This document shows positions 1 through 11,200 of a stretch of 64,000 bases of DNA, piece by piece. The translations under genes and the position numbers were made by a program. The stretch covers positions 7,750,001-7,814,000 of the forward strand of contig NC_083566.1 in assembly GCF_019925205.1 (NCBI RefSeq), in the 5' to 3' direction. Positions within the stretch are counted from its first letter, which is position 1. Each line of letters opens with the position of its first letter. The notes beneath the pieces were generated by a model, which saw only the letters and a list, made by a program, of their open reading frames with translations, searched no databases and was not told the DNA's origin. The DNA comes from Metopolophium dirhodum (Eukaryota > Arthropoda > Insecta > Hemiptera > Aphididae).

Positions 1-1596
1 GGGTAAGTCGGGGTATTGTCCCGTCTACCTCCCCCGTATGTATAATATATTTGTTTTTCAAATAAACGATGGCGGCGTCGCGGAAGCATTGCGAAAGCAG
101 TTCCCGCGGCGTCGTCGGTTCAAAATGGAAAAAAAAAAAAGGTATGGTTAGGTTTGGGAATAGGTTATCGTCATGTCATCACCAAAGTTCAAATGGTCCA
201 CTGAAGCAACAGTCAGGCCAGCGGTGCCATTACGAGCTATATAGTTTAAAATATTAATTATTGTGTTATAATAAAACTATTTATTTTTTTTTGGAGATGC
301 ACAATAATTCCAATCTAGTGTTTCATCAGACCAGTGCTCGTGAGATCTGGCCCTAAGTAATGCCAATATAAGCATGCACTTATGCACTAAAAACTGACAT
401 AATATATTAATATGCATTAAAAAGTTCAGAAATATGCATTTATATCCACTAAAAATCTAAACTTGTGCACTAAAAATATGAGGATAAAAAAAAAGAAGAA
501 ATCATAAACAATTTTTGAAATATCAAGAAATATCCATTCATATTTATTATTTTTAAAAGTTTTATTTTCAATAATTTTACGTTGCAACAATTCCCATAGG
601 TACATTTTTACCAGTGAAAAAATATAAGCTATACCTGTTGCATTTTTCATTTTGGTTTTTACATACCTAGTATTTCAATAATAAAAAATGCATGTTGATA
701 CAATAATATCAATAGGAATATCAAAACTATAAATAATATGCCTAATAAAATAGAAAAACGCATACATATGCCAAATAGAAAAAAAAACTCTAAATCAGTA
801 TGCAAAAATATGCAAAATAAAACTTCATATACTTAACCATGGTACCTATACCTACTACCTTAAAATGGATTTTTATGCCATCGAACATTAAATACAACTT
901 AGCAAGATTGATATGCAAATGCATAAACTTAAAAAGTAAAAACCCTGTTCATCACTGTTTTTATTGAAACTATGAAGCGTATTAAAAATCATGATTCATG
1001 GGGAAATTTCCACGAAATACCGACTAAATGCATAATTTATTAATATAGTTATCAGCACAGTTTCTTAGTCAATTAATTATTAAAACACTCGGCAAAATAA
1101 GTTCTGTCACCTGTATTGATTTTTAAACTGAGCATAGTTACGCCTAACAACCATTAATAAACACAAGCTTCCCTAATTACAATTCATTTATTCAAATCAT
1201 TTTGATTTCTGAAATTTTCGAATTGGTATGTAAGCTTTAAATACCATTCTTGTATTTTGAAATACTTACATTTTGGGTATATACCATTTAAGAAGTTACT
1301 TCACTCTATACAATGATGATGATATAATTTTTTTTTCAAATAAGAACCACCTTTTTTCGGTAATTGTAAGCAACATTATTTTTTATATTAAATTTTTTAT
1401 ATATAATCCAAACTGAAAGTAGATTTGGAGTTGATAAACTTTGTGTACTAAGGTAGTAAGGTATAAAAATAATAGAAAATAAGGAATATAGGTATTTTAT
1501 GTTAAGTCTAGTACTTATAAATTATTATATAGGTAGGTACCTAAATATTTTATACTCCAAGTTTTAAAATTCACTATGACTATATTCAGTACTATT
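1..1596. other. AT-rich intergenic sequence, no gene recognised
   Basis: No ORF here resembles a known protein. A short GC-rich patch at 60-130 has an ATG in good context at 69, followed by about 24 codons and a GT splice-donor-like site near 154. It could be a first exon, but no partner exon is visible downstream. The rest is AT-rich with short A and T runs. Confidence 0.5.
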
Positions 1597-1739
1597 CAGT
1601 GGCGGATACAGGGGGAGGGCAAAGGGGGCTATTCTCCCCCCCAATCGCCGCAGTTTTTCTTTTTTTTTACACGGTTTCCAATTTTGAACTTTTTGTATTC
1701 CCCCCCCCCCCCCGCTTGCCCTCCCAAAATTAAGCACTG
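1597..1739. mobile_element. short hAT-like non-autonomous element remnant
   Basis: The segment opens with CAGTGGCGGATACAGGGGG and closes with a block of Cs, a CCCTCCC word and a final CACTG. It therefore has CAGTG/CACTG ends, as hAT-type short elements do. The interior is a G-rich then C-rich stretch with a run of about 14 Cs near 1700. The flanks (GTACTATT and GTCTACTATT) are similar, but they are not a clean 8 bp duplication. Similar ends recur at 12402-12552, 18333 and 41024-41166. Confidence 0.45.
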
Positions 1740-3800
1740 GTCTACTATTATTCAGTTTATCCTTACTTCTTAATACATTAAGTTTGACAACTTATAAATT
1801 ACCCATTCGTTTGAATTTTAATGTTGTATCTGTCAATAATTTTACAATAATTGTCTGCTAAACAATTTTCAGAAAAAAAGGAGTGATTTTCTTTTGAAAA
1901 ATTATAAATGTGACATTTGTATCGCATTTGTAGTACGACATACCCGATAATATTACGACCAGTCTTTATTGCCAAAAATAAGATGACAAACTCATATAGT
2001 CATGCGACATATATTATATTGTATTACAAGATTTTTGCATATAGGTGTATATTAATTATTAACTACTATTAAATGTACACTATTATAATTTATAGGTACC
2101 TACTAACCTACTATCTATTTAGGTACAAGGTACCTACTGATTAGTATTTTTTACAATACCTATACCTAATGTACATACCTAATTTTATATTTATTATACA
2201 TTATATTGTACCTGAATCATTGAAAATGCCTAAACTCTATGGTATAAGAAGGGTTAGAGAATTACGCACTAGGGGTCAGTATTTTCAATGTGAGTATTGG
2301 CGTAAGTTATAAACTTGTACACTAAAATTTAGCTTTCGGGGCATTAGTTCCGAACTTTTTGCTAATTTGACTAGTCTTTTGACTTATATATAGTATATTT
2401 TAGGGTATGAATAGAATGGTTCTAGTGGTAGAGGGGTGGCCGGGTGGGTGCTAGAGTGCTATAACAAACACCTCCTTACCCCCTTTGCCCCTGTTGACCT
2501 TTGTTTTTGTTTGGTAAGAAATTAAATTGCTTATAAATTATAAAAGTATAAAAGTACTTTTTCATCTTCACTAAGTTTTTCGCCATTTCACATTCTTTAT
2601 AATAACCTTCAATCTACAAAATATTAGCCCCGGTCGAACACTTGAACTCTATTATATGAACAACGAATTTCTCTATATTAATATAATAACTATATATATA
2701 TATATATTATACATAATACGACTATACAAGTATAAAGTATTTAAGTATGATTTAAGTTAAATTATAATTATATCCAGCTCTAACCGGAACATTTTAATTC
2801 TTTGTATCTACCTACCAGCTACACAAATCCGGACGGCCGTCAATGCATACAAATTTATATTGGTAGGTAGTTCGGTAGGTATATAGTCTATACAATAATA
2901 TATATAGGCATAGGAAAACAATTTTACAAGCAGAATCGATAATTATGTATTGACGTGCACTAATAATATAATATTGTAATAATATGTGCGAGTGGTTTGA
3001 AATCGTGACCGTGTCGGCGCGGGTTAGCCGGGCCGCGGGATGAGCATCATTCAAATCGGCGCGGCCGGCTTTAATGCTGTATTATGCCTACCTATATGTT
3101 ATAATATTATATTGTGCGTCTTACAGTATAAATAATATAGATTATATCATTATGTATAGTCGTTTATCAAGGTGCCCAACAAATAACAATAATAATATAA
3201 TACGACCTATACGGCTATACCTGTGGTGCGTAGTCGGACGGGTCGGTTTACAAAAACCTGTTGCCGACTTTCGTGTGAAATGCACAAAAAACGCATTCGT
3301 GCCTAATCGCAGGAAATGGGAAAACGCAGCACGGGTGGCGGGCGCATCCATCGCCGCGATAGTTAACATAATGATGCTGCAGCATATTATATGCCTACCT
3401 ATCGTAATATATTATGTGCACATGTCTAATATATATAATAGCACAAGACGGCGATTTCGTAACGACGAAGATTCGTCGATAGGAATCTGGTTTTATACCG
3501 GGTTTGTTGAACTGCCCGAAAAACCGTCTTTGCGGCCCCAGGGTCAAGGTTAGCGCGCCTCCTATACACATTATATTATTACCCGTGCCATCGTGTGCAG
3601 CACCATGCGCCTATTATAATATCACGAAATATGCGTAGGTATAGGCATATTTGTTGGTGCGAACGATGTATTACATAGGTAGACATATATAATAATATAT
3701 TCTACATGCAGACAGATGCTCGCGCCGGCGGATACTGAGGTAGGTATTTTATACTTGGCCGTAATTCCGGTATAGGTAAGCCTACTAGGCGCGTGCAGCC
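1740..3800. other. intergenic sequence upstream of the secreted repeat-protein gene
   Basis: This is AT-rich up to about 2800, including a TA dinucleotide run near 2690-2706. A CpG-containing patch follows at about 2820-3560. Several frames are open there on both strands, including a 159-codon frame at 3074-3553, but none looks like a folded protein or matches a family I know. The patch may be distal regulatory DNA of the gene starting at 3880. Confidence 0.4.
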
Positions 3801-3807
3801 CGCGCAC

Positions 3808-3815
3808 TATATAAG
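3808..3815 (+). promoter_or_regulatory. TATA box of the secreted repeat-protein gene
   Basis: TATATAAG sits in a GC-rich context. It is followed about 33-35 bp later by a TCATTC initiator-like word (3841-3846) and then, after about 35 bp of leader, by the ATG at 3880. TATA-driven promoters are usual for insect cuticle and secreted-protein genes, which fits this gene. Confidence 0.7.
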
Positions 3816-3879
3816 CGCGGCGATCCGGTGTCCGTGATTTTCATTCACCGACAGACTCGATCGCGCGAACTCGTACAAG

Positions 3880-5895
3880 ATGGGTAAAGCCACCGGAGTG
3901 TTCGTCTTTTGCGTCGTGAGTATAACAATACATTTGTTTTATTTCATTTTATCTATCACTATTATAGGCATATGCGTCACTAGAGTCGAAATTCAGTCGA
4001 AAATAATTATCTACAAAATAATCTTCCATTCGGTTATTATTTTTCTTAAAATGTAGTATTTTTTTCGGGGTGGAAAAAGTAGTACCCTCCGAATCTCGAT
4101 ACCCCTTAGTGACACCTAGGCTCATAAGTACAGCTATATAATGTTCATATAATCATGTTATAATATACTAAGGAGTTACTCTGTCCTCGCCCAAAGTATC
4201 TATACGTATTAGAATCTTGCAGGCGTCTGATACTCAACAGATGTCATGATTTGTGAGGACTGATGTCGGGGTAGTAGGTGCCTATAGCCGAGGAAATATA
4301 TCGATATTAGGATAAGACATTATAAGTGATGGATCGTATTTACCTAAATATTTAACCTACATCTGTGCACTATATGAAAATAGTTATCTGGTTGCAGGCC
4401 ACTTTATACTTTATATCCCCCAAATTTACAAAAAATATCCGCCTACAAACCCACAAATCGCATCGTAATATTAATATATTTTTAAACATTTTAATTTCAA
4501 GTTTTTAAACTAATCATGTAATATATATCAACAGTTCTAAATCAAATATTTAAAAATCAAAAGATAGATTACCTATATAATCAAAACAGATAAATTAACA
4601 CGTCAACTACTCAACTGCGATGACAAAATATAAAACTAAAATATATTCTCGGTATGGAATTTTTGAAAATTTCGTCTATGCATAATGTATGCCTAAATTT
4701 GGCAGAAACGAATAACTCGCAGCCTCGACCCTCGTAGACCTTCTGGCAATTATCATAAAATACTATATTATTATTTATACGTACTTACCTATATTAACTT
4801 ATTCTTTAAAATAAAGCATGATTTAGAAGAGTAACTTGTTCTGTAAATGAACCTACCTATATAATGAGTAATGCATAATGATTATAGACTATTGAATAAT
4901 AGGTACCTGCATAATATGCATTATGAAATATAAGATACGAATCGACTATTATCATGTTCAATTATTAATAATTCGAGTACAATGTTATTCTAAACGTTTG
5001 ACTGCAGTTGTACTGCTCTGGACCCATCAGCTGCAGCACTGCAGCAGTGAATTAAAATATTATTTCGATGTTACATATAATTTTTAATTAATCGTGTATC
5101 CCGCAGGCTGCAGTAGCCATGATCGTGGTCAGCGAAGTACCAGTTCCCACGGACGCGTTCCTGGAACCGTTCGCCAGTCACTTGATTGCGAAAAAAATGA
5201 TGCTCAAACACGGATTCGCCGCACCTTCAGCACCGTCCGGCCAGACGACGCAGTACATCTATTACGGCGGGCAATATCAACACCAGCCGCGGCCGTCACC
5301 GCCCCAGCCACAACCACAGGTCAGCTACCCGGCTTACGGTCCGCAAACGTCCAGCTACCCGTCGTACGGTCCACCGGCGGCCAGTTACAGCGAACAGTCC
5401 GCGCCCTACGTCAAACCGGCACCGGCATATGGTCCGCAAACGTCCAGCTACCCGTCGTACGGTCCACCGGCGGCCAGTTACAGTGGATACAGCGAACAGG
5501 CCGCGCCAGTCGTCAAACCGGCACCGTCATACGGATCGGTCACTTACGTCGGATACAGCGAACAGCCCGCACCCGTCGTCATCAAACCAGCACCGTCGTA
5601 CGGTCCGCCAGCCACTTACAGCGGGTACAGCGAACAGGCCGCGCCAGTTGTCAAACCGGCACCGTCATACGGATCGGTCACTTACGTCGGATACAGCGAA
5701 CCCGCACCCGTCGTTATCAAACCAGCACCGTCGTACGGTCCACCGCCGGTCAGTTACAGCGGTTACAACGAACAGCCCGCGCCCGTCGTCAAACCGACGC
5801 CGGCTCCGCCTGCATGTCCACCCGGCAGCCAGCCGGCAGCACAAGTCGACTTCTCCAACTATGCCGTACACGGTGGACACGGTTACGGAAAATAA
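3880..5895 (+). CDS. secreted Tyr/Pro/Ala/Ser-rich repeat protein, cuticular type
   Basis: Two coding exons, 3880-3915 and 5107-5895, are joined across a 1191 bp intron with GTGAGT donor and CCGCAG acceptor, giving 274 residues. Residues 1 to about 22 form a signal peptide (MGKATGVFVFCVAAVAMIVV), which only appears when the short first exon is included. A short charged segment follows (DAFLEPFASHLIAKKMMLKHG), then about 190 residues of low-complexity repeats built on PSYGPP, SYSGYSEQ and APVVKPAP. The tail is non-repetitive, with PPACPPGSQ and GGHGYGK and the only cysteine of the mature protein. The short hydrophobic first exon with intron inside the signal peptide is typical of insect cuticular protein genes. 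No Rebers-Riddiford chitin-binding consensus is visible, so I place it with low-complexity, non-RR structural cuticle-like proteins; a salivary or eggshell structural protein is the alternative. GC is far above the flanks. It converges on the 3' end of CRTC. Confidence 0.85.
5320..5800 (+). repeat. coding tandem repeats in the secreted repeat protein
   Basis: Near-identical DNA units recur in the second exon. A block beginning GGTCCGCAAACGTCCAGC occurs at about 5338 and again about 93 bp later. A second block around GGATCGGTCACTTACGTC occurs at about 5534 and about 138 bp later. The repeats are multiples of three and keep frame. They explain why other frames over this region are also open. 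Confidence 0.8.
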
Positions 5896-5932
5896 TGTAG
5901 ACGAAGACAATAATAATATTTATAGTAATAGT

Positions 5933-5938
5933 AATAAA
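5933..5938 (+). terminator. AATAAA polyadenylation signal
   Basis: AATAAA lies 38 bp after the stop codon of the secreted repeat-protein gene and is the first canonical signal downstream. Confidence 0.5.
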
Positions 5939-5939
5939 A

Positions 5940-8296
5940 ATACCACCAATCATGTATTATTGACTATATAAGTTTAAAGAATTAAAAATTAATTTAATAG
6001 TAAAAAAGTTACAATGTACAAATAAGGTTTTCGTTATTTATCAATCAATTACCTGAGTAAAAAAAAAAAAGTACAAGGTAAATTTGACTAGTGTTGTCAA
6101 TAATTTCTAAGTGTTCCTCAATTGATTATTGGCACAACAACGTTTGGCGTGTTTCCGAATGAACACCCTGTGATTCAATTTTAATTTGAAGACATTTTTT
6201 TTTTATAAATTTAAGTATATCTTGTGCGCTAAGGAAGTTTACTGTTTCAAAAAATCTAAGGGAAAAAAATGTTCTTAAAATTACCCCATAAAGTCAACAG
6301 TCTTATTATTTTCAGAAATAAACCCCAACCAAGTGGCAAGACGTTCTTGCACAAGAATACTTCAAATTAAACATTAACCTCACAAATTAATGTCTTATTG
6401 ATTCTTCTAGGGCCAACATTTTACTACCATTTGAGAAACACTGATCTAATTCAATTAAATTTTTTTACAATATTTATTTTTTTAAAGTTTTTAACATTAT
6501 AAATATAAATTTTTTAGACAATTATAACAAATAAAAACACTTCAAGTAACAATAAGAATAATAATAAAAAAAAAACAGGATTTTCTTTTTATTGATTTTT
6601 ATTGACTAGTATTTAGTATTTAGTAAGTACAGAAATAAAAACAACTCATTCATGAAATGTTTAACAAACATAGTTTTGCATATAAACACTATATAAAATA
6701 ACAAAATCAAAAAACTGAAAATTGGTTTTGTTTACTTTTTAATGACAATAAAAATTCCAAATTTATATTAATTCTAAACTTTATTCTTTGAATAATTATA
6801 AAAAATTGTAAAACAAGTAGGAATTCTTAGTCATTAGAATTTTTCATTGTAGCTTATTAAATAACTAAATAAAGGATTTAGAACTCTTTAATGTTTGCGT
6901 TTTTAGTTATATACTATTTGTAATTGTTCGAGTAATTTTGAAATAATGTTTTGTTTCGTTAGAGATATCAATCATTTTGGCAATGATTTTCAAATGTGAA
7001 TGATAAATTTTAAATTGTAACATAAATTAATGCTATATATCGTAATTGTTTATGAATTTCATACATAAAATATGTTTTATGTACTGAAGATAATAAAAAA
7101 AACACGAGAGTTCTAAATACTTTACCTAACCAATTGATATAATAAATATGTACAATCACGTTGTACAAATATTTACAAATGATAACTAAGTATTTTTTTT
7201 TATTCTAAAATAACTATTGAAATAAAAGCAAAGTTAAAAAATGTAATATAACGTTACTTAGTCTTTACAAAGAAAAATATTATTATTTGATTCGCAGGGG
7301 AAAATATACATGGTTTACAAACTGAAAGAAAATATGAATATAAATAAAGAACAAATTTACCTAAATTTATTCTATAACATTCAATATTTTTTTTATTAAA
7401 ATTTGAGATTTAATATTTTTGTTGTATATAAGATATATGTATGATGATAATTGTTTTCCATTAATTTCAACATTAATTTTGAGTAAAATTTTAAAAATAA
7501 AAATTAAAAGGCACATTTAAACGAACACAATTATAAACATGCATACCAAATTTGCCATGGAAAGGCTTAAACAAATTATTACACGCACAAACTATTACAT
7601 CTATATTAAATTATACATACTTAAATACATACATACAATATATGTATGTATGTGTGTGTGAATGTATAATATAATATAAATGTATGTATGTACACATAAA
7701 ATATTAATAAAAATACATCTAACACGAGATCTTTTAATTTAATTGAACATTTGTCTTTTAATTGTAAAATTTAATATTTTATTAATAAAAAAAAATATTA
7801 TATTACAAAAACGATTAAGGGTGGGAGAGGGAATTTATTAACATTATATTATAATTAAGTATTAAATATATACTGTATAAAAAATACATATTTGTCATAT
7901 TAACCTTACAATATATGCACCATAGGTTCTAAAATTGTGATTCGGCAGCTACGGATATTTAAATTTGTGCAATACATTATAATATATTTATAAAAAAATC
8001 CAGAAATATGAAAAAGGTATAACATTAGTTATAAAATGCAATGATGATTAGAGTATGGTAACTACATAAAAAACAACACAAATTTAATGTAATAAGAAAA
8101 AAGTATAAATTTAAGTCTTTGGCACTGAAAAAAGAAAATAGCAAGAAAAAAAATTACAACAGCTTAATTATAATTAACATGTCCTGGCACTTTTGTGTGA
8201 TAAAAATAATAACTATTACTATCCATTTCTAAGAATACATATTATCAATTAATCACAGATAAAAAAAAAATAATAAAAAAATCTCAATATAATTAG
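5940..8296. other. convergent intergenic region and CRTC 3' UTR side
   Basis: This is very AT-rich sequence between two convergent genes. The right part should hold the CRTC 3' UTR on the minus strand. A CATA/TATG microsatellite occupies about 7617-7700, with (CATA)n followed by (TATG)n and TG repeats that can fold back. No gene is seen. Confidence 0.5.
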
Positions 8297-11200
8297 TTAC
8301 ATTTGAAAGTGACCATTATGGTCATTGTTAGTTGATTCATCATTGATTGGTTCAGCTAACATTTGTAAATGTTCCAAGTGATCTAGATCAATCTGATCAA
8401 CAAGACCCTGCCTAATGCTATCTTCGTTGGTGAAGAAGTCAGTATCAAATGCGTTTGTGGAATTTAATTCTTTCACAAAATCGTTTTGGTTATCCAATTG
8501 ATCTCCATTAGAAAAATCTACATAAAACATAAATATAATATATTAATTAAAAATACAGAGGTAAATATTTTGTTAACAGAGTTTTTTAGTTTCAAATTAA
8601 TTTAGAAAGTACTATTTACCAAATTAAATTATAAATAGAAATTAGAAATAAATTGCAGTGTACACTAGTGAAATTGTTCTAGACTACTTGATTATATATT
8701 TTTTGTGATTATTTGATTAGTTAGCATTAAACAATCATTTTAATATTTCACTTTTAGCCAGGTATTTTGCTAACTATTTTACTTTGCAACAGATATTTTT
8801 ACTACAAATGCAAGCCTTACTTAACTAATTCCCCCCTGATGGGGGAACTTTGCCAAAACCCATATAAATAAAATTCAAGTTTTCCTGTCCAAAATACTAC
8901 AAACAATATCAAATATGACTTGATTTGACAGAAACGAAGCACTTTACACAGACTTCCCACAGTTAAAACCTACATACAACATCTCTCTATCAACTTTTTT
9001 GACCAACTTAATCATGCAAAAAGTTTGCAATACTTTTCAAACTAAGTGACAAGCTTATTTTCCGTCGGCACAAACGTGGACGTCACCCTGATGTTATCAC
9101 TTAACAATTTAAAATTTAAAATTTTACTATACCTATATTATTATTTATATTATATCCTATTCTATGTATCATTTATTTTATATATCTATGTAAATTTTTG
9201 TAAATTTTTGTAAATAATGTTATCACTTGTTGAATTGCAAAAAAAATAATAATACTGTAATCAAAGTTAGACGACTGATAGTAAAAATTAAAAAAAATGT
9301 TTACTTAAAGATACCAAATAAAAAAAAAACCATATTTTTTAGTTCATCCAACAAATAATTGAAATTATCTATCAGATAAACTCCACCTAAAATCTAAGTC
9401 TAAGTAAAGAATATTTATAATACAAATTATTACCTGTAAGTATTATGTCAGGAATACTGGAAGGAGTATTAGGTGTTGTATGAGTTTGGTTGGGGAATTG
9501 GAGAGACTGAGATGGTGAAGTGCTAAAATATCCCATATCAGCTGTCATTTCTGAATTCACATATTCCTCATTCTAAAAAAGAATACATAAGTGTCTAGGC
9601 TAATAACAAGTAGTATACATAAATGTATGATTATATGTACACATTTACCTGTTGCAAGTATGTGTTAGTGGGAGAGCCTATGTATTCCAATCCTGTAGAC
9701 ACAGGACTATCAAGCTAATCAAAAACATAAATAAATAAAACAATTAAGTTAAGTTTATTATTAAATAGGATTTCAACAACTGGAAAATTATTTAAATAAT
9801 ATTACCAATATACATGCAGTTATCTAACATAAACATTAGTACTTATATTATATACACAATATGCTAGGTACCTACTACAACCATTATTTTTTTTAATAAG
9901 TTTTTTGTTATTGATAAGCAACTAGAAAATAAAATGTGTACCATATAACTATATAAGGTACACATTTAACAATCTATTTTGACCATTTTACCTGGATTTC
10001 GGCAGTTATCCAAGCTGATGGATTTGAATCTTTTAGCGATTGCATCACCTGATTCCAGTCCAGCTTTATTATAGCGGAACCAAAATACAATTAACTGTTT
10101 AATATTTCAATTAAAGCAAAGGTTTAGGGGTATTTTAGTGTAATTTTTATATTGAGCATTTATTTTGTAGTTGTTACATAAGAAAATGTTTAGATTCAAT
10201 ATTTAATTAGTTTTTAATTTTTGGAATTCAGTGATTCACAAATTACATTTTGATAGATAACAATATGAAGTCGTACATGTAATAAACCATTAAGAGGATG
10301 TTACACCTGCACGTGTGATCACTGCCTTACTAATGCATATCATGGAAAATTGTACGTATGGAATCTGATATGTTCTGTTTTTTTTTTTTTAATATTAGAG
10401 TGAAATTAAATATTATCCAATTTAAAATTGGAAAATTGACTAGGCACATCAATAGCATTTTTTTAATATTTTAAATTTGATATAAGTTATGAGAATTTTA
10501 AAATTATAAGTTCGGTAGGTGCCTCTCCTTCACTACCAATTACAATTCTAACTTTTGAACCTATTATACCATTTTTGTCTAGATTGTTTAATAAAAAATT
10601 AAAATAAATGTATTCAATACTTCCTTTTTTTTGATAGTTTATAAACGTTATAATCAAGGTTGATCCTTTTAAAGTATTGAAATGTGTAACTCATGATTGG
10701 ACTTGCCAGAAAAAATGGTATTACAGTATATTAAACATTCAGAATAAAACAGAACAAAACAAAATACAATATATTTTGAACACCAGTTATAATGACAAAT
10801 CAAGTCTAGTCATAGTTATTTTATATTTATAACAAAAAAAGTGGGTGTTGCTCTGCTGTATAGTAGGTTATAAGTGGGTCACTGTAATGGATTGTATTAG
10901 GTTTGAATTCAATGATATTATATTATTGTATAAGAAAAACGATTCTGAGCGAAGACAATCAGTCAGCCTATGATATTATTTTGAATAAAGTAATTTATAT
11001 ATAACCTATTTACGTGGATACTTGTTTTAAATTTTCAATCCTTAGCTATAAAAGTTGAATATTTTATAAATTTTTAACTACAAAATAATTATTACATTTT
11101 AAATTTGATAAATTTTATCAAAATTCAAACTTAAAATGCTTTTAAAAAAAGTTGTGCCAATGTATTTTTAATATTTTCCAACTGCTATTGTAACAATATA

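Noticed and set aside
3074..3553. 159-codon plus-strand frame upstream of the secreted repeat-protein gene
   Set aside because: Composition is Ile/Tyr/Asn-rich then Arg-rich, no domain, other frames equally open, no start context. It is treated as chance within a CpG-containing upstream region.
5429..5971. 180-codon and 268-codon frames overlapping the secreted repeat protein
   Set aside because: They are off-frame readings of the same tandem repeats and have no signal peptide. The chosen frame has splice sites, signal peptide and sensible composition.
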